64,000 bases of DNA from an uncultured Pelagibacteraceae bacterium (lineage in GTDB: Bacteria > Pseudomonadota > Alphaproteobacteria > Pelagibacterales > Pelagibacteraceae), in NCBI GenBank assembly GCA_902606115.1, contig CACLFM010000005.1:1-64000 (forward strand), written 5' to 3'. Below, one piece after another: positions 8,585-16,619 of the stretch. Below the pieces are notes generated by a model, which had not been told where the DNA came from, searched no databases, and worked only from the letters and a program-made list of their open reading frames with translations. The first letter of the stretch is position 1. Each line of letters opens with the position of its first letter. The position numbers and the translations under genes are program-made.

Positions 8585-9082
8585 ATGACAGATAAATTTA
8601 TAAGATTAACAAATTGGCTAGCGAAAGCTTGTGGTGTTTTTGCGGCAGGATGCCTTTTTTTATCTATCGTTATTATTACAGAATTAGTATTTGAAAGATA
8701 TTTATTTAAGAATGCTATTACATGGCAGACTGAACTAGTTACTATGTTATTAGTTGCATCTACATTTATTGGTAGCGCTTATGTTTTGAGCGTTAAAGGT
8801 CATGTAAACATGGAATACCTCTATACATTTTTAAGTAAAAAAAATATTACAAGATTAAAGATTTTTACAGATAGTCTTTGTTTAATTTTCTTCTTAATCT
8901 TATTTTATGTAAGTTATGAAATAACTTATGAAGCTTTTATAAAAAATTATAATACAGGTACGGTTTGGGGTCCTCCTTTATGGATACCTTATTCATCTAT
9001 GCTTATTGGTGCTACTCTTATGACAATGTCTTACATATCTGAATTAATTTTACATATAAGAAAACTTAAGGAGTTTAAATAG
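8585..9082 (+). CDS. dctQ: TRAP transporter small permease (DctQ family)
   Basis: 165 residues with four hydrophobic helices, the normal size for DctQ. The helix 2 region carries ITWQTELVTMLLVASTFIGS, matching the E(E/Q)-x-x-R/WxxE-like pattern of DctQ helices. It forms the membrane complex with DctM. The ATG lies right at the T-run of the upstream hairpin, so there is no room for a normal ribosome binding site outside the stem; translation may depend on opening of the hairpin. The stop overlaps the GTG of dctM (TAGTG). Confidence 0.88.
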   Translation: MTDKFIRLTNWLAKACGVFAAGCLFLSIVIITELVFERYLFKNAITWQTELVTMLLVASTFIGSAYVLSVKGHVNMEYLYTFLSKKNITRLKIFTDSLCLIFFLILFYVSYEITYEAFIKNYNTGTVWGPPLWIPYSSMLIGATLMTMSYISELILHIRKLKEFK

Positions 9083-10413
9083 TGGATCCATTATTATTAG
9101 GACTAGTTGTTGGTGTTTCTACTGTAGTGATGCTTTTTTCAGGTATACCTATTGCATTTGGACTGTGTTTTATATCTGTAATATTTTTAGTAATTGCTGA
9201 AGGCTTTGCAATTTTAAATGTTTTTGCAGAGACTTTTTATGCGGGCTTAAATTCCTTTGTTCTATTATCTATTCCAATGTTCATTTTAATGGGTATGGCT
9301 GTTGCAAATTCTCCAGCGGGTAAAGATTTATATACTGGGCTAGACAGATGGCTTTGGAGACTACCGGGTGGATTAGTTGTATCGAATATTGGAGCCTGTT
9401 CTATTTTTGCAGCATTAAGTGGATCGAGCCCTGCAACTTGCGCAGCTATAGGAACTATGGGAATTCCTGAAATGAGAAAAAGAGGTTATTCAGCTAGATT
9501 GGCTACAGGTTGTATTGCAGCTGGAGGAACTCTTGGTGTATTAATTCCGCCTAGTATTGTTTTAATTGTTTATGGTCTAGCAACAGGAACGTCTATTGGT
9601 AGGTTATTTTTATGCGGTGTTATCCCTGGCTTACTTCTTGCGGGATTGTTTATGTTATGGGCTTATATCTACTCATACTTTATTGATAAAAAATCAGCTG
9701 AAATTTTAAGAAATAGAAAACCACCAACCTTAAAAGAGAAATTAGAAGTTATTCCAAGAGTGCTTCCATTTTTAGCAATCGTAGTTGGGGTTTTATATGT
9801 TTTATATGGTGGAGTAGCCACACCATCTGAAGCCTCAGGTGTAGGAGCATTTCTAGTATTTGTTATGATTGCAGTAGTCTACAAAATTTATCAACCAAGA
9901 AAAATATGGGACATTGTTAAAGTGTCCATGAAAGAAAGTGTAATGATAATGTTTATTATTGCAGGCTCATATATTTTTGCATTTAGTTTATCCACTCTTT
10001 ATGTAACCCAGTCAATTGCCCAAACTATAGTAGAGATGGGATTGAACAAATGGGTTTTGTTTTTTTATATAAATATTTTCTTATTAATTGCTGGTTTCTT
10101 TTTACCCCCAGTTGCAGTAATTGTTATGACATCATCAATATTACTTCCAATAATTACACAGTTTGGTTTCGATCCTTACTGGTTTGCAATAGTATTTACC
10201 ATTAATATGGAGATTGGATTAATAACACCACCAGTTGGTTTAAATTTATATATTATAAAAGGTATTACTCCTGATGTAAGTCTATCTGAAATATTAAAAG
10301 GCTCTATTCCTTTTATGATTATGATGGTTATCTGTATAATAATATTGTGTATTTTCCCAGAAATAGTAACTTGGTTACCTGACAAACTAATGGGGAAAGC
10401 ACTTGCATATTAA
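9082..10413 (+). CDS. dctM: TRAP transporter large permease (DctM family)
   Basis: 443 residues, GTG start overlapping the dctQ stop. Many hydrophobic helices span the length. Recognisable DctM features include GSSPATCAAIGTMGIPEM (first hairpin/binding region), AGGTLGVLIPPSIVLIVYG, and the matching second-half segment EIGLITPPVGLNLYIIKG. It is the Na+-coupled transport subunit in the inner membrane and works with DctP and DctQ. The downstream dusA starts inside its last 11 bases. Confidence 0.93.
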   Translation: MDPLLLGLVVGVSTVVMLFSGIPIAFGLCFISVIFLVIAEGFAILNVFAETFYAGLNSFVLLSIPMFILMGMAVANSPAGKDLYTGLDRWLWRLPGGLVVSNIGACSIFAALSGSSPATCAAIGTMGIPEMRKRGYSARLATGCIAAGGTLGVLIPPSIVLIVYGLATGTSIGRLFLCGVIPGLLLAGLFMLWAYIYSYFIDKKSAEILRNRKPPTLKEKLEVIPRVLPFLAIVVGVLYVLYGGVATPSEASGVGAFLVFVMIAVVYKIYQPRKIWDIVKVSMKESVMIMFIIAGSYIFAFSLSTLYVTQSIAQTIVEMGLNKWVLFFYINIFLLIAGFFLPPVAVIVMTSSILLPIITQFGFDPYWFAIVFTINMEIGLITPPVGLNLYIIKGITPDVSLSEILKGSIPFMIMMVICIIILCIFPEIVTWLPDKLMGKALAY

Positions 10414-11407
10414 CAACAAAATTAATCGAAAAATATCAGTTGCTCCGATGATGGATTGTACTGACCGTCATGACAGATTTTTTTTAAGACTAATAAGCAA
10501 AAACGTTATGCTTTACTCCGAGATGGTTGCAACAAAATCAGCAATACATGGTGATAGAGAAAAGATTTTAGGTTTTAGAAATGAGGAACATCCTGTTGCC
10601 CTTCAAGTAGGCGGTTCAGATAAAAATGAACTTGCAGAAGTAGCTAAGTTGGCTGAAGAATATGGGTACAAAGAAATTAATCTCAATCTTGGATGTCCAA
10701 GCAAAAAGGTGCAGAAAAATTCTTTTGGTGCTTGTTTAATGAAAGATCCAAATTTAGTTGCAGATTGCTTAAACAAAATGGTAAATGCCTGCAACATACC
10801 TGTTACTGCTAAAACAAGAATAGGGGTTGATGATATTGAGGATTTTGACTACTTGAATAATTTTGTTAATAGAATAAATGAAGCGGGATGCAAAACAATT
10901 ATATTACATGCTAGAAAAGCGATTTTAAAAGGACTTACTCCAAAACAAAATCTTTCAATACCAAAATTGAATTATGAAAGAGTTTATGAGATTAAAAAAG
11001 AAAATCCTGATCTAGAAATTATAATTAATGGTGGGATTGCAAATATTGAAGATATTAAGAAACATTTAAAAATATGTGATGGTGTAATGATTGGAAGAGC
11101 AATTTACCAAAATCCATATTTTTTGTCTGAAATAGAAAAAGAAATATTTAATAACAATATCATTCCATCTAGGGAGGACATAGCTAAAGAAATACTAAAA
11201 TACTTAGAAGAAGAGGTAAAATTAGGAACAAAAGTAAATCATGTTATGAGGCATACTGTAGGATTGTATCATGGACAACCTGGATCAAAAGATTGGAAAA
11301 GATACTTAAGCAATAACATGATGGCAAGAGATTCTGATTTTCAAAAGGCTAAACACATTATGACAATCGTTCAAAATAATGAAAAAGCTAATCAAATTAA
11401 CGCTTAA
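10403..11407 (+). CDS. dusA: tRNA-dihydrouridine synthase A
   Basis: 334 residues, TTG start at 10403 that overlaps dctM by 11 bases; the next residues (ISVAPMMDCTDRHDR) are the conserved start of DusA, so an early start is needed. The catalytic cysteine is C98 in NLNLGCPSKKVQ, and FMN-binding segments (NGGIANIED, DGVMIGRAIYQNP) are present. The enzyme reduces uridines in the tRNA D-loop (U20/U20a in E. coli). The link to the TRAP genes is probably only transcriptional read-through. Confidence 0.92.
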   Translation: MHINNKINRKISVAPMMDCTDRHDRFFLRLISKNVMLYSEMVATKSAIHGDREKILGFRNEEHPVALQVGGSDKNELAEVAKLAEEYGYKEINLNLGCPSKKVQKNSFGACLMKDPNLVADCLNKMVNACNIPVTAKTRIGVDDIEDFDYLNNFVNRINEAGCKTIILHARKAILKGLTPKQNLSIPKLNYERVYEIKKENPDLEIIINGGIANIEDIKKHLKICDGVMIGRAIYQNPYFLSEIEKEIFNNNIIPSREDIAKEILKYLEEEVKLGTKVNHVMRHTVGLYHGQPGSKDWKRYLSNNMMARDSDFQKAKHIMTIVQNNEKANQINA

Positions 11408-12243
11408 TGGAAAATTTAACTTTAAGTGAAATAATAAATTTACTAACAGTTCTTGGTGTTGCCGCTGCGGTAGCTGGTTTTATGGCTGGTTTACTAGGGG
11501 TAGGTGGTGGAATAATTATGGTTCCAGCACTTTATTATGCATTTACAGTTTTAGATTTTGATTTAGTTACAAGAATGCATTTATCTGTTGGAACCTCACT
11601 TGCAATAATTATACCTACTTCAATTATTTCAACCAAAACCCATATGGAGCATAATGCTGTAGATTTTAATATGGTAAAATCTTTCGGAATTTTCATTATT
11701 TTAGGTGTCTTTTTTGGAACATTTTTAGCTGTTAGTTTAAAGACACCAGCATTAGTTTTATTTTTTGCAATCTTTTCATTTTGTGTGGGTCTATTCTTTA
11801 TTTTTTTAAGAGAACAATTAATGGATAAGCCTAAGAAAATCTCAAAACTTATTAAAAAAATTTCAGGAATATTGATAGGGTTTATTTCTGTTCCACTTGG
11901 GATTGGAGGAGGTTCTTTAATGGTCCCTTTTATGAGAACATTTGGTTATGATATTAGAAAGTCTATAGGCACAGCAGCAGCAGTTGGTTTTTTAATAGCC
12001 TTAACTGGATCAATTACTATGATAACAGGAGGTGAAATAATGAATAATGTTAAATCTCCATTTAGTTTTGGTTATATTAATTTATTGGGTTTTTTAGTTT
12101 TTGTTCCTGTAACGATGATAATGGCTCGAATTGGAGCCAAAGTTGTTTATAAAATTAATAAAAAGTTATTGAGTAAAATATTTGGGTGTTTTTTATTAAT
12201 GGTTTCTGTTAGGTCATTTATTGAATATTTTAATATAAATTAA
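11407..12243 (+). CDS. TSUP family permease (TauE/SafE), first of a pair
   Basis: 278 residues with about eight hydrophobic helices in two related halves. Both halves carry the glycine-rich TSUP signature: FMAGLLGVGGGIIMVP near residue 25 and GFISVPLGIGGGSLMVP near 160. Family members export or import sulfite, sulfonates, sulfoacetate or other organosulfur and organic anions. It overlaps the dusA stop by one base and is followed 13 bases later by a paralogue. Confidence 0.88.
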   Translation: MENLTLSEIINLLTVLGVAAAVAGFMAGLLGVGGGIIMVPALYYAFTVLDFDLVTRMHLSVGTSLAIIIPTSIISTKTHMEHNAVDFNMVKSFGIFIILGVFFGTFLAVSLKTPALVLFFAIFSFCVGLFFIFLREQLMDKPKKISKLIKKISGILIGFISVPLGIGGGSLMVPFMRTFGYDIRKSIGTAAAVGFLIALTGSITMITGGEIMNNVKSPFSFGYINLLGFLVFVPVTMIMARIGAKVVYKINKKLLSKIFGCFLLMVSVRSFIEYFNIN

Positions 12244-12256
12244 CCAACTGATTCTT

Positions 12257-13090
12257 TTGTCCTTGTCAATTTTAATAAATGAATATTGGTACTTTATTTT
12301 ACTGATAGTTTTTGCAGCTGCTGCTGTTGGATTTTTTGCTGGACTATTTGGTATAGGAGGAGGTTTGATTTCTGTGCCTTGTCTTTTCTTTATATTTGAA
12401 ACATTAAATATTGAAAAAAATTTTTTAATGCATTTAACCGTAGGGACTGCTTTTACAATTACAATTTTTACCTCTTCAGCATCTGTCTTTACCCATTACA
12501 AAAATAAACTAGTTGATTTGAACGTAGTCAAAACATTTGGTCTTTTTGTAGTTACTGGAGTTTTATTAGGAACAGTTTTTGCAGCATACATGACTACAAA
12601 AAATCTTGTTTTATTTTTCTCAGTCGTCGTTTATATTTTTGGAGCTTACTTAATGCTTGCAAACGAAAAAGTCAAAAAAGTAAACGCAAATAAAACATTT
12701 TATCCAAAAGCTATTTTTGGATTAATGTCAGGTTTTATATCTGCGCCCATGGGGATTACTGGAGCAATGATGAATGTACCGCTTCTTAGATATTTAGGTT
12801 ATCCTATAAGTAAATGCATAGGAAGTGCGGCAACTATAGGTCTATTCATATCTCTTACCGGTTCAGTAGGATTTTTAATTTCAGGTTTTTATTTTAATGC
12901 AGATTTGCCATTTAGTATTGGCTTTGTAAATATTCCAGCTTTTTTATTATTCGTTCCAATTACAACTTTTATGGCTAGATTTGGAGCCAATACAGTATAC
13001 AAGATGAATAAAATTAAAGCTCAAAGACTTTTTGGAGTTTTTCTTTATGCTGTCGGCACAATATTTATTTACAGATATTTTAATATTTAA
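12257..13090 (+). CDS. TSUP family permease (TauE/SafE), second of a pair
   Basis: 277 residues, with a TTG start as the best available (a second TTG follows two codons later). It has the same eight-helix plan and paired signatures as the gene before it: FFAGLFGIGGGLISVP and GFISAPMGITGAMMNVP. It is clearly a diverged tandem duplicate. The second signature has lost part of the GGG run (GITGAMM), so the two may not be equivalent; they could form a heteromer. Its tail overlaps the convergent phosphomannomutase by 4 bases. Confidence 0.85.
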   Translation: MSLSILINEYWYFILLIVFAAAAVGFFAGLFGIGGGLISVPCLFFIFETLNIEKNFLMHLTVGTAFTITIFTSSASVFTHYKNKLVDLNVVKTFGLFVVTGVLLGTVFAAYMTTKNLVLFFSVVVYIFGAYLMLANEKVKKVNANKTFYPKAIFGLMSGFISAPMGITGAMMNVPLLRYLGYPISKCIGSAATIGLFISLTGSVGFLISGFYFNADLPFSIGFVNIPAFLLFVPITTFMARFGANTVYKMNKIKAQRLFGVFLYAVGTIFIYRYFNI

Positions 13091-14535
13091 TTAATCTTTT
13101 GATCGTATTCACCAATTTTCCCGGTGTCTTGAAGCAACTTATCTATAAAATAAAAGATTTCTTTCTTTATTTCGTCAGAAGTTGGGCTTTCAGTGACTAC
13201 AACTAAAGATGGTTTGTTTGAAGAAGCCCTTACCAATCCCCACGATCCATCCTCTAATGTAAATCTAATTCCATTAACTGTAAGAATACTATTAATTCTT
13301 TGTCCCTTAATTTTAAATTCATCATCTTTTAATTTATTAATTTTATTGATTATGTCGTCAATGACGCCATATTTTTCTTCATCTCTACAAAAAGGACCCA
13401 TAGTTGGACTTTGAAAAGTCTTGGGCAAACTTTTTATAAGGATATCTAATTTTTCGTTTTGATTATCCAAAAGATTACAAACCTGGATTGCTGAATTAAT
13501 TCCATCATCAAAACCATAACCAAGCGGTTTATTAAAAAAGAAATGTCCACTTTTTTCAAATCCAGCAATCGCTTTATCTTCATTTACTTTTCTTTTGATG
13601 TATGAATGACCTGTCTTCCAATATATAGTTTCACAATTATTTTTTTTTAAAACCTCATCTTTCATGAATAAACCTGTTGACTTTACATCAACTACAAATT
13701 TTGAATTTTTATATTGATTTGAAATATTTCTTGCAATTAACAGTCCAATTTTATCTGCAAAAATTTCATCACCTTTGTTATCTATGACACCAACTCTGTC
13801 CCCATCTCCATCAAAACCAAAACCCACATCAGCATTATTTGTCTTTACACATTTTGCAATTTCGTGAAGCATCTCCATATCCTCTGGATTGGGATTATAT
13901 CTTGGAAAAGTGTAATCTAAATTACAATCTAACTCTATTACCTCACATCCAATACCTCTCAAAATTTCTGGAGCAAATATACCAGCTGTCCCGTTCCCGC
14001 AAGCAGCAACAACTTTTAATTTTCTTTTTAATTTTGTTTTAGAAAGTTCATCAATATATACTTTGTTAAATTCTTTTATTTCTTCAAACCGTCCTTTACC
14101 CTTTTCGAATTTTTGATTTAAGACAATATCTTTAAGTTCAGACATTTCATCTTTACAATGAGTAAGACCTTTTTCAATCCCCATTTTGATACCTGTCCAA
14201 CCATTTTCATTATGGCTGGCTGTTATCATGGCAACTGCATCAGAATTTAATTTAAATTGAGAAAAATAAACTGTAGGTGACAAACATAATCCAATATCTT
14301 TAACATTACATCCAGTAGATAATAATCCTTTTACAAAGTTTTTCTTAACATTTTCACTGTAAGATCTGTAATCATGACCAACTATTACTGTTGGATCTTT
14401 CACTTTATTAACAACTTGAGTACCAAAACCCTTACCTACAGCTTCTATCCCAAGCTCGTTTATACTATTTGGGAATAGCCATCTTGCATCGTATTCACGA
14501 AAACCAAATTCATCTATTAAGATTTTTTCTGACAT
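13087..14535 (-). CDS. Phosphomannomutase/phosphoglucomutase (ManB/AlgC family)
   Basis: 482 residues. The phosphoserine loop TASHNENGWTG has S107; the Mg2+-binding DGDGDR is at 242-247; the sugar-binding loop reads FEKSGHFFF where most relatives have GEPSGH or GEMSGH. The enzyme interconverts hexose 1- and 6-phosphates for GDP-mannose or UDP-glucose supply. The altered sugar loop may change preference. It is last in a tight minus-strand operon after the GT17 and Gfo/Idh genes (gaps of 3 bases each), which suggests envelope sugar synthesis. Confidence 0.85.
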   Translation of the reverse strand: MSEKILIDEFGFREYDARWLFPNSINELGIEAVGKGFGTQVVNKVKDPTVIVGHDYRSYSENVKKNFVKGLLSTGCNVKDIGLCLSPTVYFSQFKLNSDAVAMITASHNENGWTGIKMGIEKGLTHCKDEMSELKDIVLNQKFEKGKGRFEEIKEFNKVYIDELSKTKLKRKLKVVAACGNGTAGIFAPEILRGIGCEVIELDCNLDYTFPRYNPNPEDMEMLHEIAKCVKTNNADVGFGFDGDGDRVGVIDNKGDEIFADKIGLLIARNISNQYKNSKFVVDVKSTGLFMKDEVLKKNNCETIYWKTGHSYIKRKVNEDKAIAGFEKSGHFFFNKPLGYGFDDGINSAIQVCNLLDNQNEKLDILIKSLPKTFQSPTMGPFCRDEEKYGVIDDIINKINKLKDDEFKIKGQRINSILTVNGIRFTLEDGSWGLVRASSNKPSLVVVTESPTSDEIKKEIFYFIDKLLQDTGKIGEYDQKIN

Positions 14536-14538
14536 AAT

Positions 14539-15519
14539 CTATTTTTTTATTAATTCTGACCAGATCGATAAGTTCTTCATTATGGACAAAGAATCATTGA
14601 TATTTACTAAAAATTTATCATCTTTTTTATTTTTTTCAAAATTATCGGCTACTATTCTAATTTGGTTTGCATACAAAGATAAATCTGAATTAACTAGCTT
14701 CTTATAATACGAATTTCCTTGTGATATTTCTAATGTGGTTTTATTACTAGGTAGCCATGGTTCATTAATAATTAATTTACCTTTTTTACCTTCTATAATC
14801 GTCCTATTTTCATAATTTTCTTTAAAACTAACTTTAATTTGACATTTGACTTTATTGTCAATTTCAATCACGGCTTCAGCATAATCTTCAACATTTGTTT
14901 CTGTAAAGCTTCCATAAGCATCAAGGAATTTGTACTGATTATTATCTTTATAAAGTAAGTTTAACAAACTTAATGGATAGCAGCCTATGTCTAGTATTGC
15001 GCCACCTCCTAACTTTTTATTAAAAAGTCTGGATTCTGGTTTAACTTTATTTACTTTAAAACCAAAGTTTGATTGTATATTTATTACTTCTCCTAATTCA
15101 TAAGTAATGATCTCTTGGATTATTTTTGTTTGTGGATGAGATCGATATGCAAATCCTTCATAAATAACCACATTATTTTTTGTTATATAATCCGATACTT
15201 TAACTGCTTCTGAATAATTTAGCGTTAGTGGTTTTTCGCATAAAATATTTTTATTATTTTCAGAACATTTTTTTATTAAGTCAAAATGAGTATTGTTAAG
15301 AGTGGCTATATAGATTGCATTTATACTTTTATCTTTAATAATATCTTCATAATTATTGTAAGTATTTATATTCTTGTAATTAAATTTATTTAGAAAATCT
15401 TTAATCCTATTTTTATCATGACTTGCTATACCAACTAGACTTGAATTGTTTGTTTCTGTAATTGCACTAGCAAAATTTTGAGCCATATTTCCTAAACCAA
15501 TTATTCCCCAGTTAATCAT
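14539..15519 (-). CDS. Gfo/Idh/MocA family oxidoreductase
   Basis: 326 residues. An N-terminal Rossmann domain begins WGIIGLGNMAQNFASA, the family EKP motif is seen in NILCEKPLTLNYSEA near residue 95, and GGGAILDIGCYPLSL near 175 is the conserved segment with the catalytic-region aspartate/histidine position (here DIGCYP). Such enzymes oxidise or reduce sugars or cyclitols with NAD(P). Placement between a glycosyltransferase and phosphomannomutase suggests modification of a nucleotide sugar or surface glycan; the substrate is unknown. Confidence 0.82.
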   Translation of the reverse strand: MINWGIIGLGNMAQNFASAITETNNSSLVGIASHDKNRIKDFLNKFNYKNINTYNNYEDIIKDKSINAIYIATLNNTHFDLIKKCSENNKNILCEKPLTLNYSEAVKVSDYITKNNVVIYEGFAYRSHPQTKIIQEIITYELGEVINIQSNFGFKVNKVKPESRLFNKKLGGGAILDIGCYPLSLLNLLYKDNNQYKFLDAYGSFTETNVEDYAEAVIEIDNKVKCQIKVSFKENYENRTIIEGKKGKLIINEPWLPSNKTTLEISQGNSYYKKLVNSDLSLYANQIRIVADNFEKNKKDDKFLVNINDSLSIMKNLSIWSELIKK

Positions 15520-15523
15520 TTAA

Positions 15524-16420
15524 CTAATCAAACCACAGATTAAGTTTTTTTTGAATTTCTTCTGATTGTAGATAAGTAGGTAATTTATCATTATTTATTT
15601 TTTTTAATTTATAATCAAAATTCCATCTTTCTTTATATTTTTCTTTATCTGCAAAGTGGTTAAAAAACATTTCTTTATCATCAATTTTTTTTTGCAAATC
15701 ATCAACCGTTAAACCACTCAATTTAAATTCATCATGGTGTCCAAAATTAGAATATTTTTCGTACATTTTTTCTGCAGACATGAGATTAGTAAAATGCCAA
15801 CCTCCATCATTTATGATTTCAAGATTTATATATTTGTTTTTTGAAAATATTGTATCTAATCTCCAGTAAGGATATCTTTTATTTTTTAAATTTCTTAGCC
15901 AAGACATGGATAAGAGTTTTTTTTTCTTAACTGCTTTGGACCCATACCACGGTATTAAGTCATATAATAAATTAAATTTATAATAAAAGAATAATTGCTT
16001 AAAAATTAATATATTTTTTTTAGAATTTTTAAATTGTTTAGAATCTAAGTTTGGTATTTCATCATTATCGCTTAGTATAATTAAATCATCATCATTGACA
16101 TCTGATAAAGCTTTAATCATATAATCATAAGATAACTCTATTCTTTTTAAACTATCACTTCTTTTCTCAAATGGCTTTGCTAAACCATCTTTATCCCCAA
16201 TTATATTCGGAGGCTCTTCGTCAATGACAATATATGAAATCTTGTCCTTGAATTTTGGATAATTATTAATATCAAAATTTAATTTTTTCTTTTTTCCACT
16301 GTGTGAAAATGTAGATTCGCAAACTATAAATTTTTCCACAAAGTCATTAAGAACATTAAATCTTATATCCATCATTAAGTGTTCTGAATAGAAGGTGGTA
16401 CAATCATAGATTTTCATCAA
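15524..16420 (-). CDS. Glycosyltransferase family 17-like protein
   Basis: 298 residues starting MMKIYDCTTFYSEHLMMDIR, a characteristic opening of GT17 proteins, followed by LNDFVEKFIVCESTFSHSG and a later acidic DDDLIILSDNDEIPN segment that looks like the metal and nucleotide-sugar site. The C-terminal GGWHFTNLM is also typical. GT17 contains eukaryotic N-acetylglucosaminyltransferase III and many bacterial proteins of unknown sugar specificity. It is first in the three-gene operon with the Gfo/Idh and phosphomannomutase genes. Confidence 0.78.
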   Translation of the reverse strand: MMKIYDCTTFYSEHLMMDIRFNVLNDFVEKFIVCESTFSHSGKKKKLNFDINNYPKFKDKISYIVIDEEPPNIIGDKDGLAKPFEKRSDSLKRIELSYDYMIKALSDVNDDDLIILSDNDEIPNLDSKQFKNSKKNILIFKQLFFYYKFNLLYDLIPWYGSKAVKKKKLLSMSWLRNLKNKRYPYWRLDTIFSKNKYINLEIINDGGWHFTNLMSAEKMYEKYSNFGHHDEFKLSGLTVDDLQKKIDDKEMFFNHFADKEKYKERWNFDYKLKKINNDKLPTYLQSEEIQKKLNLWFD

Positions 16421-16539
16421 TTTTTTAAATTCTAGCTAAATTGCTTCAATTTTATGGTAAGGCTTACTTTAATTTGTTGATAAATGTAATTTATTAGTTG
16501 AAATTTATTTTGAGTGTTCTATAAATGTTCTATTGATTT

Positions 16540-16586
16540 TTAATTTATATAGTATATTTAAAGATCTTACACACAACATATAGTTG
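16540..16586 (+). promoter_or_regulatory. Candidate tandem NrdR boxes upstream of nrdAB
   Basis: The 16 bases at 16571-16586 (ACACAACATATAGTTG) match 14 of 16 positions of the NrdR consensus recalled as acaCwAtATATwGtgt and form an inverted repeat. A weaker AT-rich copy (11 of 16) lies exactly 31 bases upstream at 16540-16555. NrdR boxes usually come in pairs about three helical turns apart in front of ribonucleotide reductase genes. The ribosome binding site GGGAG lies just before the nrdA ATG. Confidence 0.55.
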
Positions 16587-16619
16587 TTTTTAATATAAAG
16601 TTTTATAAAAGGGAGTTAA

